Origin: CAIMFV01 sp040757715
GTDB lineage: Bacteria; Pseudomonadota; Alphaproteobacteria; Caulobacterales; Caulobacteraceae
Direction: 5' to 3'
DNA length: 64,000 nucleotides
Assembly: GCA_040757715.1 (NCBI GenBank)
Contig: JBFLWS010000005.1
Span: 62,001-126,000 of the forward strand
Shown here: piece by piece, positions 51,423-60,118 of the stretch
How positions within the stretch are numbered: the stretch's first letter is position 1
Layout of the letters: every line of letters starts with the position of its first letter
Made by a program: the position numbers and the translations under genes
The notes under the pieces: model-generated
Told to the model about the DNA's origin: nothing
The model's input: only the letters and a program-made list of their open reading frames with translations
The model's database searches: none

Positions 51423-52824
51423 GCCCTTCTGGACCTCGGGCGAGATCGGAGCCGCCACGGGCGGGACCCTGTCCGGCCTCGCCTTCGCCGCCACCGGCGT
51501 CTCCATCGACACTCGCAGCCTTGAGCCCGGCGACCTCTTCGTGGCTCTGGCCGGCGTGCGCGACGGCCATGAGTTCGTAGAGGCGGCTATGCGCGCCGGC
51601 GCGGCTGGCGTGCTCGCGACCCAGCCGGTGCAGGCCCCGGCGGTGCTGGTGCGCGACACGCAAGCGGCGCTGGAAGCCCTCGGCCTGGCGGCGCGGGAGC
51701 GCGCGCCCTCGGCCAAGCGCGGCGCGGTCACCGGCTCGGTGGGCAAGACCAGCGTCACCCAGGCCATCGCCGCCGGGCTCAGAAAGGCCGGCCGCGCCCA
51801 CTCGTCAGTGAAGTCCTACAACAACCATATCGGCGTGCCCCTGACGCTCGCCCGCATGCCGGCGGACGCCGAGCGCGCGGTGTTCGAGATCGGCATGAAC
51901 CACGCCGACGAGATCCGCCCCCTCGCCAACATGGTCCGGCCGCACGCGGCGGTGGTGACCACGGTGGGGCCGGTGCACATGGAGAACTTCGCCGAGGGCG
52001 AGCAGGGCGTGGCCCTGGCCAAGGCGGAGATCTTCGAAGGTCTCGTCCCCGGCGGGCTTGCGGTGCTGAACGCCGACAATCCCTGGTTCGAGCTGCTGGC
52101 CGAGCGGGCGCGGGCGGCGGGGGCCAAGATCGCCAGCTTCGGTTCGGCGGCCACCTGCGACGCGCGGCTCCTTTCCATCGAGCCCCTAGCCGAGGGCGGC
52201 GGACGCATCCGCGCCGAGTTTCGCGGCCGGGCCCTCGACTTCAAGATCGCCCCGGAGGGCGCCTTCTGGGGCCTCAACAGCCTCGCCATCCTGCTCATGC
52301 TGGAGGCCCTGGACGCCTCCCTTGAGGATGGGCTCGAAGCCCTGGCCGAGTTCGGGCCCCTGGCCGGTCGCGGTCAGGTGCGCGAGGTGGCCATTGCAGG
52401 GGGCGGCTTCACCCTGGTGGACGAGAGCTACAACGCCAATCCCGTCTCCATGGCTGCGGTGATCGCCACGCTGGGCGCGCGCCCGGCCGCCGGCCGGCGC
52501 GTCGTTGCGCTCACTGACATGCTGGAGCTTGGCCCCGATTCGCCCGCCCTGCACGCCGGTCTCGCCGAGGCTATCGACGCCGCCAAGGTGGACCTCGTCT
52601 TCTGCGCTGGGCCCCTGATGCACCACCTGTGGTCGGCCCTGCCCGCCAAGGTGCGCGGCGCTCACGCCCCCGACGCCGCAAGCCTCGCCCCGCAAGTGAA
52701 AGCGGCTGTGCGCCCCGGCGATGTGGTGTTGGTCAAGGGCTCCAACGGATCCAAGGCCTCCCTGGTGGCGGAGGCCTTGTCACGCTTTGAAGCTGCAGCG
52801 ACGCCGGCCGGGGAGGGCCGCTGA
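51415..52824 (+). CDS. murF: UDP-MurNAc-tripeptide D-Ala-D-Ala ligase MurF
   Basis: A 469-residue Mur ligase adding the D-Ala-D-Ala made by Ddl. It shows GVSIDTRSLEPGDLFVALAGVRDGHEFV, the ATP loop TGSVGKTSVTQAIAAGL, YNNHIGVPLTLARMP, FEIGMNHADEIRPLA, VDESYNANPVSMAAVIATLG and VALTDMLELG. All are standard family positions. It is coupled to murE upstream and mraY downstream (1-base overlap). Confidence 0.97.
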   Translation: MPKPFWTSGEIGAATGGTLSGLAFAATGVSIDTRSLEPGDLFVALAGVRDGHEFVEAAMRAGAAGVLATQPVQAPAVLVRDTQAALEALGLAARERAPSAKRGAVTGSVGKTSVTQAIAAGLRKAGRAHSSVKSYNNHIGVPLTLARMPADAERAVFEIGMNHADEIRPLANMVRPHAAVVTTVGPVHMENFAEGEQGVALAKAEIFEGLVPGGLAVLNADNPWFELLAERARAAGAKIASFGSAATCDARLLSIEPLAEGGGRIRAEFRGRALDFKIAPEGAFWGLNSLAILLMLEALDASLEDGLEALAEFGPLAGRGQVREVAIAGGGFTLVDESYNANPVSMAAVIATLGARPAAGRRVVALTDMLELGPDSPALHAGLAEAIDAAKVDLVFCAGPLMHHLWSALPAKVRGAHAPDAASLAPQVKAAVRPGDVVLVKGSNGSKASLVAEALSRFEAAATPAGEGR

Positions 52825-53936
52825 TGCTCTATCTGCTCTATGATTATCTCGAGGCGCACCGGCAGCACCTGCCGTTCATCAACCTCCTGCACTACCTGAC
52901 CTTCCGCTCGGCGATGGCCCTGTTTACCGGCCAGATCGTGGCCATCTCCATGGGCTCGCGTTTCATCCGCTGGATGAAGGTGAAGCAGGGCAAGGGCCAG
53001 CCCATCCGCGCCGAAGGCATCGAGCGCCACGTGATCGAAAAGAAGGGCACGCCCACCATGGGCGGGTTCATGATCCTGGCCGGGCTCAGCGTGGGCACCC
53101 TGGTGTGGGCCGATCTCACCAACATCAATGTGTGGGTGGTGCTGGGGGTGACGGCGGCTTATGGCGTTCTGGGCTTCCTCGACGACTACGCCAAGGTCAC
53201 CAAGCAGACCACCGCCGGGGTCTCCAGCCAGATGAAGCTGGTGGCGCAGTTCGCGGTGGCGGGGCTCGCCACCTTGGCGCTCATTCTCTTCGGAGCCCAT
53301 TCGCCGGAGTCGCCCACCTTCTCCACTTCGGTGGCCTTCCCGATCTTCAAGACCCTGCTGATCAATCTGTCCTGGGGCTATGTGGCCTTTGGGGCCTTCA
53401 CCATCGCCGGCTTCTCCAATGCGGTGAACCTGACGGACGGGCTCGACGGCCTCGCCATCGTGCCGGTGATGATCGCCTCGGCGGCCTTCGGCGTGATCGC
53501 CTACCTGGTGGGCAACCACATCTTCTCCCAGTACCTGCAGGTGCACTTCGTGCCCGGCACGGGGGAGCTGGCGGTGGTCTGCTCCTCGGTGATCGGCGCG
53601 GGCATGGGCTTTCTCTGGTACAACGCTCCGCCGGCCAAGATCTTCATGGGCGATACGGGGTCCCTGGCCCTCGGCGGGCTCTTGGGCGCCGTGGCCGTGT
53701 GCACCAAGCATGAGATCGTGCTCGGCATCATCGGCGGCCTCTTCGTGGTGGAGACCCTGTCGGTGGCCATCCAGGTCGCCTACTTCAAGGCCACGGGCAA
53801 GCGGGTGTTCCTGATGGCCCCCATCCACCACCACTATGAAAAGCTGGGCTGGAGCGAATCCACCATCGTGGTCCGTTTCTGGATCTGGGCGGTGGTGCTG
53901 GCGCTCATCGGCATGGCCACCCTGAAGCTGCGTTAG
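52824..53936 (+). CDS. mraY: Phospho-MurNAc-pentapeptide translocase MraY
   Basis: A 370-residue membrane enzyme with ten helices that makes lipid I from UDP-MurNAc-pentapeptide and undecaprenyl phosphate. Motifs: KKGTPTMGGFMILAG, LGFLDDYAKVTKQ (Asp pair), NAVNLTDGLDGLAI (catalytic Asp), WYNAPPAKIFMGDTGSLALGG and FLMAPIHHHYEKLGW (HHH loop). It matches the family in length and order. Confidence 0.98.
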   Translation: MLYLLYDYLEAHRQHLPFINLLHYLTFRSAMALFTGQIVAISMGSRFIRWMKVKQGKGQPIRAEGIERHVIEKKGTPTMGGFMILAGLSVGTLVWADLTNINVWVVLGVTAAYGVLGFLDDYAKVTKQTTAGVSSQMKLVAQFAVAGLATLALILFGAHSPESPTFSTSVAFPIFKTLLINLSWGYVAFGAFTIAGFSNAVNLTDGLDGLAIVPVMIASAAFGVIAYLVGNHIFSQYLQVHFVPGTGELAVVCSSVIGAGMGFLWYNAPPAKIFMGDTGSLALGGLLGAVAVCTKHEIVLGIIGGLFVVETLSVAIQVAYFKATGKRVFLMAPIHHHYEKLGWSESTIVVRFWIWAVVLALIGMATLKLR

Positions 53937-53950
53937 GAAAGGACAAGGAC

Positions 53951-55366
53951 GTGATCCCCGTTCGCGGATTTGCAGACAAGCGCGTCGCCGTCTTCGGTCT
54001 CGCCCGTACGGGCCTGACCGCGGCGAAGGCCTTGCTCGCGGGCGGGGCCGAGGTCGCGCTGTGGGACGAGAAGGAGGCCGCTCGGGCTCTCGCCGCCGAA
54101 CAGGGCCTGCCCCTGGAGGATCTGCTCGCCGCCGACTGGACCAAATTCGACGCCCTTCTTCTGTCCCCCGGCGTGCCGCTCACCCATCCGCATCCGCACT
54201 GGACCGTGACCCTCGCCCAGAAGCATGGGGTGGAGATCGTGGGCGACGCCGAGCTGTTCGCCCGCACCGTCAACGCCGCCCCGCCGCACAAGCGGCCCAA
54301 GGTGGCGGCCATCACCGGCACCAACGGCAAGTCCACCACCACCGCCCTGCTCGGCCACATCTGCGAGGCCGCCGGCAAGGACACCCGGGTGGGGGGCAAT
54401 ATCGGCTACGGCATTCTCGGGCTCGAGGACATGCACGGCGGCGCGGTCTATGTGCTGGAGCTCTCGTCCTACCAGCTCGATCTCACCTCCAGCCTCAAGG
54501 CCGACGCGGCGGTGTTGCTCAACATCTCCCCCGATCACCTGGACCGGCACGGCTCCATGGAGGGCTATGTGGAGGCCAAGCGCCGCATCTTCCGCAACCA
54601 GGGCAAGGGCGACACCGCCGTCATCGGCGTCGACGACGCCTGGTGCCAGCGCATCTGCACCGAGATCACCGCCGCCAACCGGCGCACCATCCGGCCCATC
54701 TCGGCAGGGCGGGCCATGGGCCGCGGCGTCTACGCCCTCGACGGGGTGCTCTATGACGCCACCGGCGAGCGGGTGGTGGAGGTGGCCGACCTGACCCAGG
54801 CGCGCGCCCTGCTCGGCCGGCACAATTGGCAGAACGCGGCGGCGGCCTACGCCGCAGCCCTCGCCGTGGGCGTCTCCTCGGCCGAGGCGGCGGCCGCGCT
54901 GCTCACCTTCCCGGGCCTCGCCCATCGCATGGAGGAGGTGGGCAGCCTCGGCGCCGTGCGCTTCATCAACGATTCCAAGGCCACCAACGCCGATGCGGCG
55001 CGCCAGGCCATGACCGCCCTGCCGCGTTTCTACTGGATCGCCGGCGGCGTGCCCAAGGCCGGCGGCATCGAGCCCCTCAGCGATCTATTCGGCAAGGTGG
55101 AGAAGGCCTATCTGATCGGCGAGGCTGCGGAGGATTTCGCCAAGACCCTGGAGGGGCGCGCGCCTTACACCTTCTCCCGCACGCTTGATCAGGCGGTGGC
55201 CGAGGCCTATCGCGACGCGCAAGCCTCGGGTGAGCCGGCGGTGGTGCTCCTCTCCCCCGCCTGCGCCAGCTTCGACCAGTTCCCCGACTTCGAGGTGCGG
55301 GGCGAGGCCTTCCGCGCCGCGGTGCAGAGCCTCGCCAACCGCCCAGCGGCCAAGGCCGCGGGGTAA
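53951..55366 (+). CDS. murD: UDP-MurNAc-L-Ala D-Glu ligase MurD
   Basis: A 471-residue Mur ligase with a GTG start after AAGGAC. The N-terminal Rossmann-like region is VAVFGLARTGLTAAKALLAGGAEVALWDEKEAA, the ATP loop ITGTNGKSTTTALLGHI, then LELSSYQLD and NISPDHLDRHGSMEGYVEAKRRIF, FPGLAHRMEEVG and INDSKATNADAA. It adds D-Glu to UDP-MurNAc-L-Ala. The next dcw gene is not ftsW as usual but an LprI-like gene. Confidence 0.98.
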   Translation: MIPVRGFADKRVAVFGLARTGLTAAKALLAGGAEVALWDEKEAARALAAEQGLPLEDLLAADWTKFDALLLSPGVPLTHPHPHWTVTLAQKHGVEIVGDAELFARTVNAAPPHKRPKVAAITGTNGKSTTTALLGHICEAAGKDTRVGGNIGYGILGLEDMHGGAVYVLELSSYQLDLTSSLKADAAVLLNISPDHLDRHGSMEGYVEAKRRIFRNQGKGDTAVIGVDDAWCQRICTEITAANRRTIRPISAGRAMGRGVYALDGVLYDATGERVVEVADLTQARALLGRHNWQNAAAAYAAALAVGVSSAEAAAALLTFPGLAHRMEEVGSLGAVRFINDSKATNADAARQAMTALPRFYWIAGGVPKAGGIEPLSDLFGKVEKAYLIGEAAEDFAKTLEGRAPYTFSRTLDQAVAEAYRDAQASGEPAVVLLSPACASFDQFPDFEVRGEAFRAAVQSLANRPAAKAAG

Positions 55367-55416
55367 GGGCGCGGCAGGTTCGCAATGAATTCGGCCTAGC
55401 GTGGCATGATGACGTA

Positions 55417-55839
55417 ATGATTCGCCTCGCCGTCGCCGCCTTTTTCGTGCTGGGCCCGCTCCTGACCACGGGAGCGCAGGCGCAGCGCTTCAACGCGCCG
55501 GACGGTCCATGTTCCGCAAAAATCTACGACGTCAGCTTCGCTACGTGCCTTCACGCGGCTTGGCGCGGTCAGGACGTGGAACTGACGCGCCTTTACGGCG
55601 ATGTGCTGAAGGTTCTCGAAGCCCGCGGCCAAGTCCAGCTTCGAACAGCCCAGCGCCAGTGGCTCAAATTTCGCGATGCGGAGTGTGAGGCTGAACACGG
55701 CGTCTATGAGAACGGAACAGCAGCGCCTCTCGCGCAAGAGTCTTGCCTGTACGATATGACGCGGGCGCGCATCGCCGACCTGCATGCCGCCTTCGACTGG
55801 CGATTGGAGAAATTCAAAGACCGGCTGGGCCCGCGCTAA
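55417..55839 (+). CDS. LprI-like lysozyme inhibitor family protein (DUF1311)
   Basis: A 140-residue exported protein: signal peptide MIRLAVAAFFVLGPLLTTGAQAQ, then an LprI/DUF1311 domain with paired Cys (CSAKIYDVSFATCLHAAW and CEAEHG...ESCLYDMTRARIADL) and the family-typical RTAQRQWLKFRDAECEAEHG. LprI of Mycobacterium inhibits lysozyme; most members are uncharacterised. It lies where ftsW-murG normally sits in alphaproteobacterial clusters. Its codon use is somewhat less GC-biased than the mur genes, so insertion is possible. Confidence 0.9.
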   Translation: MIRLAVAAFFVLGPLLTTGAQAQRFNAPDGPCSAKIYDVSFATCLHAAWRGQDVELTRLYGDVLKVLEARGQVQLRTAQRQWLKFRDAECEAEHGVYENGTAAPLAQESCLYDMTRARIADLHAAFDWRLEKFKDRLGPR

Positions 55840-55914
55840 TCGCCCTCTTGCCTTTCGCGGGCCGGATGGCGTCTAAGAACGTTCCCCTCCTGACCGCCCG
55901 CATTGCAGGTCTTC

Positions 55915-57339
55915 ATGCCCCCCAAGCTTCGTCCCACGCCCTTCGACATCGGCCCGGTGCATTTCGTCGGCATCGGCGGCATCGGCATGAGCGGCATCGC
56001 CGAGATCATGCTGCGCATCGGCTATTCGGTGCAGGGCTCGGACGCCAAGGCCAGCGCCAACACCGAGCGCTTGGCGGCCCTGGGAGCCAAGATCTTCATC
56101 GGTCACGACGCGGCCCATATCGACGGCGCCTCGGCGGTGGTGTTTTCCACCGCCATCAAGTCGGACAATCCCGAGTTCGCCGCCGCCCGCGAGCGCCGCA
56201 TCCCCCTGGTGCGCCGGGCGGAGATGCTGGCCGAGCTCATGAGGCTGCAGTTTTCGGTGGCGGTGGGCGGCACCCACGGCAAGACCACCACCACCTCCAT
56301 GATCGCCACGCTCTTGGACGCCGGGGGCCTCGACCCCACGGTGGTCAATGGCGGCATCATCAACGCCTATGGCACCAACGCCAAGGTGGGAGGCGGGGAC
56401 TGGATGGTGGTGGAGGCCGACGAGAGCGACGGCTCGTTCCTGCGCCTCAAGTCCACCGTGGCCGTGGTCACCAACATCGATCCCGAGCACCTCGACCACT
56501 ATGGCGACTTCGAAGCGGTGAAGCAGGCCTTCGTGTCCTTCGTGGAGAACATCCCCTTCTACGGCTTTGCGGCCGTGTGCCTCGATCACCCCGAGGTGCA
56601 GGCCATGGCGGCCAAGATCGACAACCGCCGGCTCATCACCTACGGCGTCAATCCCCAGGCTCAGGTCCGGGCCGCCAAGATCGAGATGGGCGCCGACGGG
56701 GCGTCCTTCGACGTGGCGATCAAGACCTCGCATGGCGTGGAGACCCTGGAAGGGCTGAAGCTGCCCATGCCCGGCCGGCACAATGTGCTGAACGCGCTTG
56801 CGGCCATCGCCGTGGCTCGCGAGCTCGGCGTGAGCAATGAAGCCATCCGCCAGGGCCTCGCGGCCTTCGGCGGGGTGAAGCGCCGCTTCACCACCACGGG
56901 CGTGGCCAAGGGCGTCCGCGTGGTGGACGACTACGGGCACCATCCGGTGGAGATTGCCGCCGTGCTGCGCGCCGCCCGCGACGTGCAGGACGCCTCCGGG
57001 GGCCGGGTCATCGCCGTGGTGCAGCCGCACCGCTATAGCCGCCTGCACGACCTGTTCGACGAGTTCTGCGCCTGTTTCAACGACGCCGACACGGTGGTGG
57101 TGGCCGATGTCTACGCCGCGGGCGAAGCGCCCATCGAGGGCGTGAACAAGGACGCCCTGGCCGAGGGTCTGCGTCGCTTCGGTCACGGCCGGGTGCTTAG
57201 CCTGGAGAGCTCCACGCGCCTGCCGCGCCTCATCGCCGAGGAGGCCAAGCCCGGCGACCTGGTGGTGTGCCTCGGCGCCGGCGACATCACCGCCTGGGCC
57301 TACGCCCTGCCAGGACAGCTGGACGCCCTGGAATCATGA
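55915..57339 (+). CDS. murC: UDP-MurNAc L-Ala ligase MurC
   Basis: A 474-residue Mur ligase, first of the series. ATG 55915 (MPPKLRPTPFDIGPVHFVGIGGIGMSGIAEIM) has AGGT upstream; a TTG four codons earlier is less likely. Motifs: GIGGIGMSG nucleotide-binding loop, VGGTHGKTTTTSMIATL ATP loop, EADESDGSFL, NIDPEHLDHYGDF, FGGVKRRFTTTG, DDYGHHPVEIAA and PHRYSR. It attaches L-Ala to UDP-MurNAc. The stop overlaps the GFA gene by 4 bases. Confidence 0.98.
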   Translation: MPPKLRPTPFDIGPVHFVGIGGIGMSGIAEIMLRIGYSVQGSDAKASANTERLAALGAKIFIGHDAAHIDGASAVVFSTAIKSDNPEFAAARERRIPLVRRAEMLAELMRLQFSVAVGGTHGKTTTTSMIATLLDAGGLDPTVVNGGIINAYGTNAKVGGGDWMVVEADESDGSFLRLKSTVAVVTNIDPEHLDHYGDFEAVKQAFVSFVENIPFYGFAAVCLDHPEVQAMAAKIDNRRLITYGVNPQAQVRAAKIEMGADGASFDVAIKTSHGVETLEGLKLPMPGRHNVLNALAAIAVARELGVSNEAIRQGLAAFGGVKRRFTTTGVAKGVRVVDDYGHHPVEIAAVLRAARDVQDASGGRVIAVVQPHRYSRLHDLFDEFCACFNDADTVVVADVYAAGEAPIEGVNKDALAEGLRRFGHGRVLSLESSTRLPRLIAEEAKPGDLVVCLGAGDITAWAYALPGQLDALES

Positions 57340-57779
57340 GCCCGGCCGCGATCACCGGCGGCTGCCAGTGCGGGCGGGTCCGCTACACCTTGGCGCGCCT
57401 GCCGGAGCGGTCGCATATCTGCCATTGCCGCATGTGTCAGAAGGCGGTGGGAGGGCCCTTCGCGGCCCTCGCCTCCGTGCCTAACGCCGACATCGCCTGG
57501 ACCGGCGTCGAGCTGAGCTGGTACGCGAGCTCGAACCTGGCCGAACGGCCCTTCTGCGCCCATTGCGGCACGCCGCTGGGCTTTCGCTATGTCGGTGGAA
57601 CCCGAACCAACATCACCCTCGGAAGCCTGGACGACCCGGAAGTCGCCCCGCCGCTGATCCAGTATGGGACCGAGTCCCGCCTTGAGTGGTTCAAGTCCTG
57701 CGAGGCCCTGCCCGGCGAGGCCACCGACCTTGGCCGCCTGCCGCCGCTGGAGAGCTTTCAGGGAAAGGAGCGCCGGTGA
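57336..57779 (+). CDS. GFA/CENP-V zinc-binding family protein
   Basis: A 147-residue protein of the glutathione-dependent formaldehyde-activating (GFA) fold, with zinc Cys residues in GGCQCGRVRY, ICHCRMCQKAVGGPFAALASV and RPFCAHCGTPLGFRY. Most members have no proven activity. It is embedded between murC and murB with 4-base overlaps on both sides, so it is translated with them. This is not part of the canonical dcw set. Confidence 0.93.
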   Translation: MSPAAITGGCQCGRVRYTLARLPERSHICHCRMCQKAVGGPFAALASVPNADIAWTGVELSWYASSNLAERPFCAHCGTPLGFRYVGGTRTNITLGSLDDPEVAPPLIQYGTESRLEWFKSCEALPGEATDLGRLPPLESFQGKERR

Positions 57780-58696
57780 CCTCCACCTGGATCGACCCCG
57801 AAAAGCGCGCGACCCTGCGTGGGCGACTGGCGGAGAACGAGCCGCTCGCCCCCTTCACCTGGCTGCGGGTGGGCGGACCGGCGGACCTGCTCTATCTGCC
57901 GGCGGAAGAGCAGGATTTGCAGGCCTTCGTTTCAGCCCTCAAGCCGGAGACGCCGCTTGTGGTGCTCGGCGTCGGCTCCAACACCCTGGTGCGCGATGGC
58001 GGCGTGGAGGGGGCGGTGGTGCGCCTCGGTAAGCCCTTCGCCGAGATCAGGCTGCTGGACGAGCGCACCATCTATGCCGGCGCGGCGGCGCTGGACTCAC
58101 AGGTGGCCAAGGCGGCGGCCGCCGCCGGCATCGGTGGGCTGGAGTTCCTGGTGGGAGTGCCGGGGACCATCGGCGGGGCCCTTGTCATGAACGCCGGCTG
58201 CTATGGCTCGGAGACCAAGGATGTGCTGGTGGAGGCCTACGCCATCGACCGCAATACGGGTGAACGACTGATCCTCTCGGCCGAGGACATGGGCTTCACT
58301 TACCGCAAGAGCCGCGCGGCGGCGGAGCGGGCGCTGATCTTCACCGGGGCCCTGTTCCGGGGCGTGAAGGACGATCCGGCGGACGTCACCGAGCGCATGG
58401 CCGCCATCACTTCGCGGCGCGAGGAGAGCCAGCCCATCCGCGAAAAGACCGGCGGCTCCACCTTCAAGAACCCGGAGGGCCACAGCGCCTGGAAGCTGGT
58501 GGACGCGGCGGGCTGGCGCGGCAAGCTCTTTGGCGGGGCCATGTTCTCGCCCCTGCACGCCAACTTCCTCATCAATACGGGCGAGGCCACGGCCGCCGAC
58601 CTCGAGGGCCTGGGCGAAACCGTGCGCGCCGAGGTGAAGGACAAGCTCGGCGTGACCCTCGAGTGGGAAATCAAGCGGATCGGCCGGGCGAAATAG
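57776..58696 (+). CDS. murB: UDP-N-acetylenolpyruvoylglucosamine reductase MurB
   Basis: A 306-residue FAD enzyme that reduces UDP-GlcNAc-enolpyruvate to UDP-MurNAc with NADPH. The GTG at 57776 follows AAAGGAG. FAD-binding segments: FTWLRVGGPADLLYLP, VLGVGSNTLVRDGGVEGAVVRL and GLEFLVGVPGTIGGALVMNAGCYG; the catalytic Ser lies in KTGGSTFKNPEG and the Glu near the C-terminal LEWEIKRIG. It overlaps the GFA gene by 4 bases. Confidence 0.97.
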   Translation: MTSTWIDPEKRATLRGRLAENEPLAPFTWLRVGGPADLLYLPAEEQDLQAFVSALKPETPLVVLGVGSNTLVRDGGVEGAVVRLGKPFAEIRLLDERTIYAGAAALDSQVAKAAAAAGIGGLEFLVGVPGTIGGALVMNAGCYGSETKDVLVEAYAIDRNTGERLILSAEDMGFTYRKSRAAAERALIFTGALFRGVKDDPADVTERMAAITSRREESQPIREKTGGSTFKNPEGHSAWKLVDAAGWRGKLFGGAMFSPLHANFLINTGEATAADLEGLGETVRAEVKDKLGVTLEWEIKRIGRAK

Positions 58697-58699
58697 GGG

Positions 58700-59920
58700 T
58701 TAGGCCGCGGCCTGGACCTCGGCGCCCGCGCGCACTGTGGCGTGGCTGAAGCCGGCCACCTGGGCGATGTCGAAAAAGGCCGCCGAAGGCAGGCCATAGC
58801 AGAGCAGCGATCGCACCGCCGCGCTCGCCTTGTCGCCGAAGTTCAGCATCAGCTTGGCGATCTCGGCGTCGGCGAGCTTGCGGTCGTGCAGGTCGAGGGC
58901 CGCGCCGGCGATACGCGCCTCGGATAGGGTGCGCCAGGTGGGGCGCTTGGCCAGAACCTCAGCGAACACCACCGACGTATAGGGACGCAGGAGGCCCGCG
59001 GTCTCCGCTAGACGGCCGCTGGGCGTGCCTGGATCGAGGTCGGAAATCTCGGCGATCCAGGGGTTTTGCATGTCGCCGGGTGCAAGGCCCGCCTCCTGGA
59101 ACAGGCGCGTACGCGCGCCGGTGCGCGACAGGGTGTGAAACGACAAGGGAATGATCACCGGCCCCGAGTGGCTGGCGTAGCGGAGGAGGGAGAGGCTCTC
59201 GCGCAAGGCGGCCTGGTCGATGAAGGCGAGGTCGTTGGCGTCGAGGGCCGCGCGATCGAGGCTCGACAGCCGCTTGCCGGTCTCGAGGTCGGCCAGGCTG
59301 CGCGCCAGGCGCACCCCGGTCTGTTGCCCGTGCTTTAGATTGATCACCGGCTCCGGCGTCAGGGTCAGCTCCATGCGCTTGCCCTGGGCGCTGACAAAGG
59401 GAATGGCGTCGGCGCGACCGGAGGCCAGCGGGCTCTGCCGGCGCAGCGCCTCTTCCGCCGCGGCCCATTCCGCCGTCGCCGCCTTCAGCTCGCCGGGGCT
59501 GAGCCGTTCCACCAGAATGTTCTTGTCCTCGACCCCCACCACTCGGGCGACGTCGATGTCCTGCGGCCGCCAACCGGCGAGGAATTCGTTCAGCAGGTCC
59601 TGGCTCACCTCCACCGCCACGGCGATGCTGGCGGCAGGACTGCCGCGATCGGTGACCAGCAGATATTCGCTCTCGCCGATGCGCTCGAAACGCTCTTCAG
59701 GGCGGAGGTGGCGGGCGAACACCTGCTCTGCCGCCTCCCATACCGCGTCACGGCGACGCGGCCAGCGGTCGTCCAGGCGAATGCGCAGAGTCTGCAAGGT
59801 GAGCACGGCCGCGGCGCCGGCGGCGATCTGCAGAGGATTGGCGTGGCGATAGAGCGCCGCCGCCCCCGGCACGCGCTGGCGGGGATCGAAGCCGACTGTC
59901 TCACGCATGGCCTTGGTCAC
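58700..59920 (-). CDS. Uncharacterised protein with degenerate GGDEF-like domain
   Basis: A 406-residue soluble protein on the opposite strand within the dcw cluster. Residues about 30-125 resemble a GGDEF domain in which the signature is lost: LQTLRIRLDDRWPRRRDAVWEAAEQVFARHLRPEERFERIGESEYLLV, where RIGESEY replaces RxGGDEF. The C-terminal half (LSLLRYASHSGPVIIPLSFHTLS, AGLLRPYTSVVFAEVLAKRPTWRTLSEARIAGAALDLHD) could be a degenerate EAL-like barrel. No catalytic motif survives, so it would sense or scaffold rather than make c-di-GMP. Family naming is inference. Confidence 0.75.
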   Translation of the reverse strand: MTKAMRETVGFDPRQRVPGAAALYRHANPLQIAAGAAAVLTLQTLRIRLDDRWPRRRDAVWEAAEQVFARHLRPEERFERIGESEYLLVTDRGSPAASIAVAVEVSQDLLNEFLAGWRPQDIDVARVVGVEDKNILVERLSPGELKAATAEWAAAEEALRRQSPLASGRADAIPFVSAQGKRMELTLTPEPVINLKHGQQTGVRLARSLADLETGKRLSSLDRAALDANDLAFIDQAALRESLSLLRYASHSGPVIIPLSFHTLSRTGARTRLFQEAGLAPGDMQNPWIAEISDLDPGTPSGRLAETAGLLRPYTSVVFAEVLAKRPTWRTLSEARIAGAALDLHDRKLADAEIAKLMLNFGDKASAAVRSLLCYGLPSAAFFDIAQVAGFSHATVRAGAEVQAAA

Positions 59921-59987
59921 CGCCCCGTCGACCCTTCACACTGCATCTAATCCTAAGTTCGAAGCGGACAATCTGCGCCCAACGGGG

Positions 59988-60026
59988 TTAACGACACGCT
60001 TCTAAGTGGAATATCTAAGTCGTTAA
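59988..60026. promoter_or_regulatory. Inverted repeat in the divergent region before ddl
   Basis: TTAACGAC (59988-59995) and GTCGTTAA (60019-60026) form a perfect 8-bp inverted repeat with a 23-base gap. The interval 59921-60118 must hold the promoter for ddl-ftsQ-ftsA because the upstream gene is on the other strand. TCTAAGT also occurs twice inside the gap. The binding protein is unknown. Confidence 0.45.
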
Positions 60027-60118
60027 TGCCTGCCGCGCGAAGGCGGCGATTTCCACGACGGGGTTGTGGTCAGAAGCGGGCTGGGCTTGATAGGCGCGCC
60101 ATCAGATTGGAGCCCTTC

